Shown: positions 1 through 8,631 of the stretch, in pieces
How the letters are laid out: each line of letters begins with the position of its first letter
Position numbering within the stretch: position 1 is the first letter of the stretch
Assembly: GCA_024643945.1 (NCBI GenBank)
Contig: JAHELX010000150.1
Span: forward strand, 1-10,978
Origin: Anaerolineales bacterium
Lineage (GTDB): Bacteria > Chloroflexota > Anaerolineae > 4572-78 > NAK82
Reading direction: 5' to 3'
DNA length: 10,978 nucleotides
Position numbers and translations under genes: made by a program
Notes under the pieces: model-generated
What the model saw: the letters and a program-made list of their open reading frames with translations, nothing else
What the model was told of the DNA's origin: nothing
Databases searched by the model: none

Positions 1-1
1 T

Positions 2-2586
<2,585 letters not shown>

Positions 2587-2590
<4 letters not shown>

Positions 2591-2682
2591 TGCACAACTG
2601 CCTGTTGGGGCAGGTCGGCTATACCCAGGTGGCGTTCATTCGGCGCGCCTGGTCAATTCTAGATATGAGAAAGGAGTCTTAA
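2587..2682 (+). CDS. Possible 31-codon ORF between glucosidase and membrane protein
   Basis: A short ORF begins in an ATGATG that overlaps the glucosidase stop as ATGA and ends with TAA three bases before the GTG of the next gene. An AGGGG-type Shine-Dalgarno sequence (2580-2584) sits 5 bases before the second ATG. The predicted peptide (MMHNCLLGQVGY...) has no recognisable domain and a mixed composition. It could be a coupling peptide that carries ribosomes from the glucosidase to the membrane protein, or chance. Nothing but position and the ribosome-binding site supports it. Confidence 0.18.
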
Positions 2683-2685
2683 GAG

Positions 2686-3042
2686 GTGAAACTCATTCTA
2701 CGCATCGTCATCAATGCCGTTGCCATCTGGGTGGCGACGCTTCTGCTGTCGGGCTTTACCTTCAGCGGCAGCGTGGTTAACCTGTTGGTGGTGGCCATTA
2801 TTTTCGGGCTGGTGAATGCTTTGATCCGGCCTATCGTCAAGCTGTTGACGCTGCCGATCAGTATCGTGACGCTGGGGCTGTTTTCCCTGGTCATCAACAC
2901 CCTGATGCTGATGTTAACCACGTGGTTAAGCGACTCGCTGAGCCTGGGCGGTGGTATTTTCCAGAATTTCTTGACTGCCTTCGTCGGCGCCATCCTGATC
3001 AGCATCGTCAGCACCATACTGAGCTGGTTCTTGCCCGATTAG
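2686..3042 (+). CDS. Phage holin family 4 / YvlD-type small membrane protein
   Basis: This 118-residue integral membrane protein belongs to the widespread YvlD/phage_holin_4_2 superfamily. Four hydrophobic segments are visible, at about residues 5-24, 31-49, 55-80 and 92-115. The family hallmark NALIRPIVKLLTLPISIVTLG spans about 44-64. Despite the family name, most chromosomal members are not lysis proteins; YvlD-type members sit in cell-envelope stress loci, and their biochemical role is unclear. The GTG start is supported by AAGGAG at 2671-2676, nine bases upstream. The gene follows the glucosidase by 95 bp on the same strand and ends just before the phasin promoter (TTGACA at 3048), so it closes the upstream unit. 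No phage genes are nearby, which argues against a holin role here. Confidence 0.85.
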   Translation: MKLILRIVINAVAIWVATLLLSGFTFSGSVVNLLVVAIIFGLVNALIRPIVKLLTLPISIVTLGLFSLVINTLMLMLTTWLSDSLSLGGGIFQNFLTAFVGAILISIVSTILSWFLPD

Positions 3043-3047
3043 AAAAC

Positions 3048-3076
3048 TTGACAGTCATGACGCAGTGTGTCATAAT
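3048..3076 (+). promoter_or_regulatory. Sigma-70 type promoter of the phasin/PhaR unit
   Basis: TTGACA (3048-3053) is followed after exactly 17 bp by CATAAT (3071-3076), one mismatch from the consensus -10. Transcription would start near 3083, giving a leader of about 75 nt before the phasin GTG. The spacer carries one copy of a palindromic operator and the expected start carries another, so the promoter is probably repressible. Confidence 0.75.
3057..3073. promoter_or_regulatory. Palindromic operator O1 inside the promoter spacer
   Basis: ATGACGCAGTGTGTCAT is an inverted repeat around a central G with one internal mismatched pair. It fills the space between the -35 and -10 elements and overlaps the -10 by three bases. 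Such placement is typical of a repressor site. Size and symmetry suit a TetR/AcrR-type dimer, but the downstream PhaR-type protein is also a candidate binder. Confidence 0.65.
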
Positions 3077-3082
3077 GGGTTT

Positions 3083-3099
3083 ATGACGCAGTGCGTCAC
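3083..3099. promoter_or_regulatory. Palindromic operator O2 at the expected transcription start
   Basis: The core TGACGCAGTGCGTCA (3084-3098) is a perfect 7-bp inverted repeat around one central G. It matches O1 at 14 of 15 core positions, with centres 26 bp apart. It covers roughly +1 to +16 of the predicted transcript. Two near-identical sites around one promoter are very unlikely by chance. Confidence 0.68.
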
Positions 3100-3156
3100 A
3101 GAGCGTAAGGACTCTATCGGGATCCTAATCAAATCCAATGCATAGGAGAGTGAATC

Positions 3157-3531
3157 GTGGTTGCCGAAGCCAAGGAGGAGGAAGTCCAGGAGGAGACGGA
3201 GAGCGAGGTAAAACCGTTCTTCAACGCAGTCCACAAGGTGTTGTTGGCTAGCATCGGCGGCGTCGTGCTGGCTCAGGAAGAGATCGAGGATTTTGTCGGT
3301 AAGCTCGTCGAACGCGGCGAGATAGCTGAGAAAGATGCCAGAGAAATGCTGCGCGATGTGATGCAAAGGCGCAAGAAAGATGCCAAAAAGGCCGAAGAGG
3401 AGCTGGACAAGCGCATGGCGGAACTGGTGGATCGCCTGAAGATCCCCACCAAGTCCGACATCGACGACCTGAGCGCTCAAATCAACGTGCTGTCCAAGAA
3501 AGTCGACGACCTTTCGAAGACGAGCCAGTAA
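3157..3531 (+). CDS. Phasin family protein (PhaF/PhaI-like granule protein)
   Basis: This 124-residue, highly charged, mostly helical protein matches the short phasin family that coats intracellular PHA granules and limits their coalescence. After an acidic N-terminal tail (residues 1-18), an amphipathic stretch (about 19-50, FFNAVHKVLLASIGGVVLAQ) would contact the granule. It is followed by the conserved VERGEIAEKDAREMLRD (51-67), a Lys/Glu-rich coiled region (70-93), and the C-terminal block IPTKSDIDDLSAQINVLSKK (96-115), a leucine heptad region suited to oligomerisation. The GTG start is supported by AGGAGA at 3144-3149. It is the first gene after the operator-bearing promoter, 85 bp before the PhaR-type gene. 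No PHA synthase is visible, so PHA itself is inferred; some phasin-like proteins act as general chaperones. Confidence 0.82.
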   Translation: MVAEAKEEEVQEETESEVKPFFNAVHKVLLASIGGVVLAQEEIEDFVGKLVERGEIAEKDAREMLRDVMQRRKKDAKKAEEELDKRMAELVDRLKIPTKSDIDDLSAQINVLSKKVDDLSKTSQ

Positions 3532-3536
3532 CTCAA

Positions 3537-3574
3537 CCCAAAGTTTGGGGAGGCGGATCCCGGATTTTGCCTCC
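3537..3574 (+). promoter_or_regulatory. Adjacent inverted repeats between phasin and PhaR-type gene
   Basis: CCCAAAGTTTGGG (3537-3549) is a perfect 6-bp inverted repeat around a G, lying 5 bases after the phasin stop. It runs directly into GGAGGC (3549-3554), which can pair with GCCTCC (3569-3574). There is no T-tract, so a classical terminator is unlikely. A partial attenuator, an mRNA-stability hairpin that makes phasin exceed regulator, or a protein-binding site are all possible. Confidence 0.3.
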
Positions 3575-3616
3575 TCTACGCTACCTATTCGGCCGACGTG
3601 GTCGAGTCGGGAGTCT

Positions 3617-4174
3617 ATGCGCGTAATCAAGCGTTATCCCAACCGTAAACTGTACGACACCGAGGCCAGGGAGTATATCACCCTGGCTGGCATCGCCGCT
3701 CTCATTCGCCAGGGAGAAGATGTTCAGGTCGTTGACCATGCGACTGGCGAGGACCTGACCAGCCTGACCCTGACGCAGGTCATCCTTGAGCAGGAGAGGA
3801 AGCAGGGTGGTTATGTGCCCCGCTCGGTATTGACCGGGCTGGTCCGGGCCGGGGGGGACACGCTGGCCGGCCTCAGTCGCGCGCTGGCTTCTCCTTTGGT
3901 CCTGTTGCGCCAGATCGACGAGGAGATCGGCCGGCGCTTGGAAGATCTGGTCGAACGGGGTGAATTGGCCGAAGAGGAAGGACAACGACTGCGCGACAAG
4001 CTCATCGGGCAACCATTTCTTCTCCCCAGGAGGTCGGGGCCCAGTGACGAGGAATTGGAACGAGCCTTGTTAGCCGCCGGCGTGCCCACCCGGGACGAAT
4101 TCGAGAGATTATCCGAGCAACTCAAGATGCTGGCAGAAAAGCTGGAAGATCTCAGCCAGGATTCAGCATCTTGA
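3617..4174 (+). CDS. PhaR-type DNA-binding domain fused to a phasin-like C-terminus
   Basis: The first 65 residues are a clear PHA-accumulation-regulator DNA-binding domain: RVIKRYPNRKLYDTEAREYI (2-21), then GEDVQVVDHATGEDLT (33-48) and TLTQVILEQE (51-60). In PhaR proteins this domain binds phasin and PHA-gene promoters and is titrated by nascent PHA. From about residue 85 the protein resembles phasins: EEIGRRLEDLVERGELAEEE (102-121) and GVPTRDEFERLSEQLKMLAE (155-174) align collinearly with the upstream gene. The 185-residue product could therefore bind both DNA and granules. ATG 3617 is chosen because the domain begins immediately there; a longer frame from TTG 3545 adds 24 residues without family character. 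The ribosome-binding site (GGGAG, 3609-3613) is close, only three bases away. It is co-directional with the phasin and probably co-transcribed; autoregulation is likely from the family. Confidence 0.85.
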   Translation: MRVIKRYPNRKLYDTEAREYITLAGIAALIRQGEDVQVVDHATGEDLTSLTLTQVILEQERKQGGYVPRSVLTGLVRAGGDTLAGLSRALASPLVLLRQIDEEIGRRLEDLVERGELAEEEGQRLRDKLIGQPFLLPRRSGPSDEELERALLAAGVPTRDEFERLSEQLKMLAEKLEDLSQDSAS

Positions 4175-4647
4175 ACGGCGCACGAGCCCTCATGGCTAAT
4201 ACCATGTCGGTTACGTGTGGAATTGCGCCCCCTGACCCGAAAGGGAGTGTATCAGGCACTGGGCGGTATACTTCAGCCAGAACCACCAGGACATCGGAGA
4301 CAAACGAGGTACATAATCGTCTTTCACTGACAATATCTGCCACCCGTTCCCTCGCAGCTCTGCTCTGTAGAATTGCGCGTGATCTTGGTTGCGTGCGAAC
4401 CGTGAGAACTCCCAGATAATGAGCATATCGGCTGGCCGTGGTTTCTGCTTCGCGAGTCGAGGTGTTGCTCTACAGTCACCCGGCTATCCGTCGCCGTGTG
4501 GCGATGGCAAAGGCCTTCGATTCTGGGAATTAACTGTTCATCAGCATCTTGACGACTTACGACGTTGTCTGTACTCCTATGCACACCAGTATCCTCATCC
4601 CGGCCTTAAACGAAGAGGAAAGCATCGGGCAGTTGCTGGCGCGCAGG
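4175..4647. other. 473-bp gene-free interval with gene debris between convergent genes
   Basis: No intact gene is supported here. It lies between the 3' ends of the PhaR-type gene and the hybrid kinase gene. Short ORFs exist on both strands, but only two stretches resemble known proteins: a serine-recombinase fragment on the - strand and a glycosyltransferase N-terminus on the + strand, listed separately. The part 4175-4300 shows nothing recognisable except a weak hairpin (CATGG-CTAATA-CCATG, about 4191-4206). No clear intrinsic terminator for either flanking gene was found. The interval is best read as a decayed insertion or deletion site. Confidence 0.6.
4307..4441 (-). pseudogene. Serine site-specific recombinase fragment
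   Basis: On the - strand, 40 codons (4426-4307) read MLIIWEFSRFARNQDHAQFY followed by RAELRGNGWQILSVKDDYVP. This is the resolvase/invertase catalytic-domain core: the (I/V)W-x-x-SRFARN-x-D signature, then a helix and the strand 'G-x-x-ILSV'. An in-frame RPAD precedes it. Further upstream the frame changes: 4557-4429 in another frame (ending DSRSRNHGQP) tentatively resembles the recombinase N-terminus, with roughly ten residues missing at the switch. Downstream of KDDYVP similarity is lost, and the nucleophile-serine region and the DNA-binding C-terminus are absent. It is therefore a dead remnant of an integrase or resolvase gene, probably from a past mobile element. Core identity is fairly sure; the upstream extension is tentative. 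Confidence 0.6.
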
Positions 4648-4692
4648 TCATTTTTGCTGGCGCTCCAGCATTTCCTCGATCGCCCGGGTTAG
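4579..4692 (+). pseudogene. Truncated N-terminus of a family 2 glycosyltransferase
   Basis: A 37-codon frame starts MHTSILIPALNEEESIGQLL, the textbook beginning of a GT2 (dolichyl-phosphate-sugar-synthase-like) enzyme: the first beta strand and the nucleotide-sugar-binding loop PALNEEESI. Similarity stops after about codon 21 (near 4642-4648). From there the frame merely reads the opposite strand of the 3' end of the hybrid kinase gene, ending at TAG 4690-4692. The expected following strand with a DD(G/N)S-type motif and DXD is missing, so no enzyme can be made. No Shine-Dalgarno sequence precedes it. It is interpreted as the remaining 5' end of a gene whose body was lost or separated by a rearrangement. 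Confidence 0.6.
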
Positions 4693-7362
4693 TTCGGCCA
4701 GGTCGAACGGCTTGGCGATGTATCCGGCGCGGGTCTCTTCCAAAAAAGCTCGGGTATCCTCTGTGGCCAGGTCCCCTGTGGCGAAGATGACCCGAGAGGC
4801 TACCTCTGGCCGGCGTTCAACAATCTCTCGATAGGTGTCAATGCCCCCTTTTTGAGGCATCAGCATATCAAGCAGAATAATATCATAGTCATCCTGGAGG
4901 ATTCGTTTCACAGCCTCAGCGCCGTCCCCGGCAGTTTCCACTTCATAGCCCTGCCGCGTGAGGAGTCGGTCTACCAATTCAAGGATGGTCGACTCGTCGT
5001 CCACCACCAGGATTTTGGCGCTCCTCGAGGCTTCGGGCTTCAACAACTCTTTGGTATGAATTGCCCATGTATCACTCTCTTGGACTGGCAATTCCACCAC
5101 AAAGGTGACCCCCCTTTGAACGTTGTTCTCTCCCCAAATCTGCCCTTGATGTTCCTGGACGATGCCATAGCAAATAGACAACCCCAGTCCGGTACCCTTG
5201 CCAACCGGTTTGGTCGTGAAGAAGGGATCAAATATCTTCTCCATCACGTCGGGCGCTATACCTGGTCCGTTATCAGAGATTTCAACCCGGATGTTGCCCT
5301 CTTGATTGATGAGGGTTCGAATACGAAGTACGCCGCTTCCACGCGAATCTTGCATCGCCTGCTGGGCGTTTTGGATCAGATTCAGCCATACCTGCTGTAA
5401 CTGATGAGGATCCGCCATCGTGAGCGGAATGTTTTCAGACAGGTGCCGCTCAACAACCACCTGATCCATTTTCAACTGATAGCTGACCAGGTCAAGAGTA
5501 TCTTCGATGAGTTGATTCACATTTACTGGTCGTCTTTCAGGTTTATGCTGGCGGCCAAAAGTAAGCAGATTTTGAACAATACGAGCGCTGCGCTGAGCTT
5601 GCTCGACGATACGGTTTAAGTCATTCTTAGCTGTGGCAGGCAGGTCCGTCGACTGTAGTATTTGAGCATAGCCTATAATCGAAGTGAGAGGGTTATTCAG
5701 CTCATGAGCTACGCCGGAGACTAATTGTCCAATAGCCGCCAATTTCTCTGACTGAACCAGCTTAACTTGTGCTTGCTGGAGTTCCTGCAGGCTCTTTTCC
5801 AATTCGTGCAAGAGACTGGTTTTACGCGCTTCGGATTCTTTCAGTTGTTCGTACAGATGGGCATTCTCGATAGCCAGGCTCAATTGGTAACCAATGGCTT
5901 CCATCAAGGATATCTCTCGGGCCATAAATCGGCGGCTTCTGTAGCTGATGATCGAAAGGGAGCCCAAAAGCCGCTCCTTACTACGTAAGGGCACAGCAGC
6001 GACTGCCTCTCCCGGCTCCTCCGTGCGGCCTTCAGCCAGAAGGGTATCGGCGGTGAACACCGGGCGATTTTCGCGCCAGGCCAGGGTAGCGTAATCACTG
6101 TTTGAGATGGGAGGAGATGCGACTCCCGCGGATGTGGCTCTGCTGCGCCGGGCGGCCACGTGGAGCGCACCTCCACTCTCGGCCAACAGACGCACCTCGG
6201 CAGCATCCACATCGAAGAGCTTTTGCACCGCATCCAGCGCGTGATCGAGCATCTTCTTCAGATTCAGCGAACTGCTGGCGGCGGTGGCCACTGTGTTCAA
6301 AGCTGCCTGCTCTTCGGCCCAACGGCGCGTCTGGGTATACAGTCGAGCGTTCTCGATGGCGATGGCTACCTGCCGGGTTAACGTATCGACTATTTGCACA
6401 TCTTCCTGGGTGTAGGTGCCAACCTGGCTGTGGTCTAAGGTTAGATAGCCAATGACCTGATCTTTGACAACCAGCGGCGCTCCGATCCAGCTCCGGATGT
6501 ATTCCAGGCCAGGTTTGGTATGCCAATCCGGATGCTCGCGCACGTCATCGATGACCATCGATTGTTTGGTCTGGCCGATCTCCTGGAATATGGCGTTTTC
6601 GCCCGCATTCAATTCTGTTTCAGGGTGGCTATCCACTGGAAAGCCACGGCCGGCAGCGTACGAAAGACGATTAGCGTGCAGCAGGTGGATGGAGGCACTT
6701 TCATAAGGTAATATCCGCCCCAGTTGCTTGAGGATCTCGTTCAAGACTTGGTCGAGATCGAGAGTAGAATTAACTAAGGCGACAACTTCCTGGAGCGTTC
6801 GATATAGCCCTTGCGATCTAGACAGGCGTTGAGACAGTCGGGCATTCTCTATACTGGCGACAGCCTGGCTGGCAAAGGCGGCCATGGTCTGCGCGTCGCG
6901 TATGCCGTACGAGTTTGGCTGGTTGGTGCCTACGGTGATGAGGCCGATAACTTTACCGTCAGCAAGCAGTGGTACACCGATCCAGGCATCCACGTGGTCC
7001 AGGTCGGAACGCCTAGGCCTGTGCCGGTCTCTCTGTACGTCACGCAGTATCAACGGTTGCCTGGTTTCGACAACCGCCTGATAAAGTTCATCCTCAGCCA
7101 CGGGATGCGGGGAAGCCACGTTTTCTGAAGGGGCCAGTCCCTTCTGAGCGACTATACGCAGAAAGCTCCGATCTTCCAGTTGGATGGTGGCATTCTGATA
7201 GCTCACCAACTGTCCCAGGTTCTCTAGAATCTGGATCAATTCTGCTTCCAATTGGGGATTAAATACGTTGACCGCAGAGTCTTTATGACGCAGAGTTCCT
7301 GACGGAAAAGAGTCGTAAGAGAAGGGATGTTGTGAGTTTGGAGATGGATTTCGATTTGACAC
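4648..7362 (-). CDS. Triple-GAF hybrid sensor histidine kinase with receiver domain
   Basis: This 904-residue cytoplasmic kinase has no membrane segment. Three tandem GAF domains (about 38-178, 188-342, 352-505) each end in a [21 protein letters not shown] helix. A coiled coil (505-540) leads to HisKA with phosphoacceptor His553 ([17 protein letters not shown]). The HATPase domain shows the N box ([10 protein letters not shown], 661-670), DNGPGI (697-702), the FFTTK motif (714-718) and [10 protein letters not shown] (721-730). A C-terminal receiver (783-900) has Asp788/789, phosphoacceptor Asp832, Thr862 and Lys884, all intact. Phosphate could pass from His553 to Asp832 and on to an unidentified phosphotransfer protein, or the receiver may tune the kinase. 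The start is GTG with a weak GAAAGAG upstream. It is the last gene of a three-gene operon, 10 bp after the preceding kinase. GAF ligands are not predictable here. Confidence 0.9.
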   Translation of the reverse strand: MSNRNPSPNSQHPFSYDSFPSGTLRHKDSAVNVFNPQLEAELIQILENLGQLVSYQNATIQLEDRSFLRIVAQKGLAPSENVASPHPVAEDELYQAVVETRQPLILRDVQRDRHRPRRSDLDHVDAWIGVPLLADGKVIGLITVGTNQPNSYGIRDAQTMAAFASQAVASIENARLSQRLSRSQGLYRTLQEVVALVNSTLDLDQVLNEILKQLGRILPYESASIHLLHANRLSYAAGRGFPVDSHPETELNAGENAIFQEIGQTKQSMVIDDVREHPDWHTKPGLEYIRSWIGAPLVVKDQVIGYLTLDHSQVGTYTQEDVQIVDTLTRQVAIAIENARLYTQTRRWAEEQAALNTVATAASSSLNLKKMLDHALDAVQKLFDVDAAEVRLLAESGGALHVAARRSRATSAGVASPPISNSDYATLAWRENRPVFTADTLLAEGRTEEPGEAVAAVPLRSKERLLGSLSIISYRSRRFMAREISLMEAIGYQLSLAIENAHLYEQLKESEARKTSLLHELEKSLQELQQAQVKLVQSEKLAAIGQLVSGVAHELNNPLTSIIGYAQILQSTDLPATAKNDLNRIVEQAQRSARIVQNLLTFGRQHKPERRPVNVNQLIEDTLDLVSYQLKMDQVVVERHLSENIPLTMADPHQLQQVWLNLIQNAQQAMQDSRGSGVLRIRTLINQEGNIRVEISDNGPGIAPDVMEKIFDPFFTTKPVGKGTGLGLSICYGIVQEHQGQIWGENNVQRGVTFVVELPVQESDTWAIHTKELLKPEASRSAKILVVDDESTILELVDRLLTRQGYEVETAGDGAEAVKRILQDDYDIILLDMLMPQKGGIDTYREIVERRPEVASRVIFATGDLATEDTRAFLEETRAGYIAKPFDLAELTRAIEEMLERQQK

Positions 7363-7372
7363 TTTTGCTCTT

Positions 7373-8629
7373 TCAGGCCAGATTGGTGGCTAGAGGTAAT
7401 CGCAAGACGATGGCAGTCCCCTGGCCTGGCTGAGATGATATGGATAGGGTGCCCTCCACAATCTCAGCGCGTTCCTTCATATTGAGCATGCCCAGGCTGC
7501 CGCGTTTCTCGTAGCGAGCGGTAACTGCTTTCGTATCGAAGCCCACCCCATTGTCGCGGACGACGACGGCCAAGTTGTCATCATCGGGGGTCACTTCGAT
7601 GTCAATGCGGCTGGCATGGGCGTGCTTTTTGGCGTTGGTAATAGCTTCTTGCACCACGGAGAAAATGGCCACCTCGGCATTGTGGGCGAGCCGATCAAAC
7701 TCCCCGCCCACGTTCAGCACCACATTCAGCCCCTCGGTTTCGCGCAATCGCTGGGCGTAAGATTGCAGTGCCGGGACCAATCCCTGCGTTTCCAGGATCA
7801 CTGGTCGTAAATCGAAGAGCAGAGACCGCACCTGACGCAAAGCTTTCTCGGCTACCGGTAACATCTCCTCCAACTCTTGCAATGCTTGCCCCAGTGAATT
7901 ATGAGCGATGGCTTGCTTCACAAAATCCACGCTCATTATAATGGCTGCCAGCATTTGAGTCGGTCCGTCGTGCAAGTCTCGGGCCAGGCGGCGGCGAACG
8001 TCCTCTTCGACGGCAATTATGCGATCGCGCTCTTCGCGCAGACTTTGGTAGAGCCGAGCATTCTCAATGGCTACTGCCGATTGAGCGGCAAATGTGGTGA
8101 GGATCTCCTGGTCAGCCATGGTGAAGTATTTGCCGGGGTCTTTGTTAAGCATTTGCAGCACGCCAATAACCTGCCCTTTGGCAATCATCGGCACACAGAG
8201 AAGCGAGGTCGTGGTGAAGTCGGAGCCTTGCGAAATGTCCCGATAGTAGCGATCATCACGGTTCACGTCGTCAACGATCAGGGGTTGGCGGTGCGTGACC
8301 ACCCAACCGGCGATTCCCTTATCGGCGGGCATGCGTGTCCCCTCCAGGGACACGCCCCCACCCTTTTCGATGACTTTGAAGATAAGCTCATTGGTCTCCA
8401 GATCCAGCAACAACAATGAGCCGGCTGAGGCGCCCACCACCTGCACCGCTGTGGCCAATATCATCTGGAGGAGCGGTTCCAGATTGAGCTCGGAACTGAG
8501 TGAGCGGGCTACGTCGTGCAAAACTTGCAGCACAGCGATGCGTTCACGCGCGGTGGCGTTTTCTTGCCGCAATTGCGCCATTTCTTGTTCGAGAGCCTCT
8601 AATTTTGAAAGCAATGCCTCTTTACCCAA
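7373..8629 (-). CDS. GAF-HisKA_3 (NarL/LiaS-type) sensor histidine kinase
   Basis: This 418-residue soluble kinase has an N-terminal coiled coil (about 3-35), one GAF domain (about 45-192, with GIAGWVVTHRQPLIVDDV typical of sensory GAFs), and a HisKA_3 dimerisation domain with phosphoacceptor His220 in RRRLARDLHDGPTQML. The compact HATPase has VVQEAITNAKKHA (325-337), DNGVGF (359-364) and GSLGMLNMKERA (377-388). Kinases of this class normally phosphorylate a NarL/FixJ-type DNA-binding regulator, but none is encoded in the window, so the partner is unlinked or lies further along. The start is TTG at 8629, with GAGAGG eight bases upstream inside the phospholipase 3' end. No better in-frame start exists before residue 17, by which point the coiled coil is running. 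The 2-bp gap to the upstream stop suggests translational coupling. Confidence 0.9.
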   Translation of the reverse strand: MGKEALLSKLEALEQEMAQLRQENATARERIAVLQVLHDVARSLSSELNLEPLLQMILATAVQVVGASAGSLLLLDLETNELIFKVIEKGGGVSLEGTRMPADKGIAGWVVTHRQPLIVDDVNRDDRYYRDISQGSDFTTTSLLCVPMIAKGQVIGVLQMLNKDPGKYFTMADQEILTTFAAQSAVAIENARLYQSLREERDRIIAVEEDVRRRLARDLHDGPTQMLAAIIMSVDFVKQAIAHNSLGQALQELEEMLPVAEKALRQVRSLLFDLRPVILETQGLVPALQSYAQRLRETEGLNVVLNVGGEFDRLAHNAEVAIFSVVQEAITNAKKHAHASRIDIEVTPDDDNLAVVVRDNGVGFDTKAVTARYEKRGSLGMLNMKERAEIVEGTLSISSQPGQGTAIVLRLPLATNLA

Positions 8630-8631
8630 GA

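Noticed and set aside
2686..3042. Holin gene as evidence of a prophage
   Set aside because: The YvlD-like family is common in bacterial chromosomes; no lysin, structural or replication phage genes flank it.
3545..3616. Upstream TTG start for the PhaR-type gene
   Set aside because: The added 24 residues have no family character and overlap the inverted repeats, whereas the PhaR domain begins exactly at ATG 3617.
3070..3630. 186-codon ORF on the - strand opposite the phasin
   Set aside because: It is the antisense shadow of the phasin frame, covers the promoter and operators, and has no recognisable family signal.
4852..5400. 182-codon ORF on the + strand inside the hybrid kinase, plus similar + strand ORFs at 7901-8419 and 8500-9183
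   Set aside because: All are antisense to kinase or phospholipase domains whose catalytic motifs are intact; none shows its own domain or a convincing ribosome-binding site.
7283..7293. TTATGACGCAG resembling half of the phasin operator
   Set aside because: The second half is not palindromic (AGTTCC follows) and it lies within the hybrid-kinase coding region with no promoter context, so it is a chance half-site.
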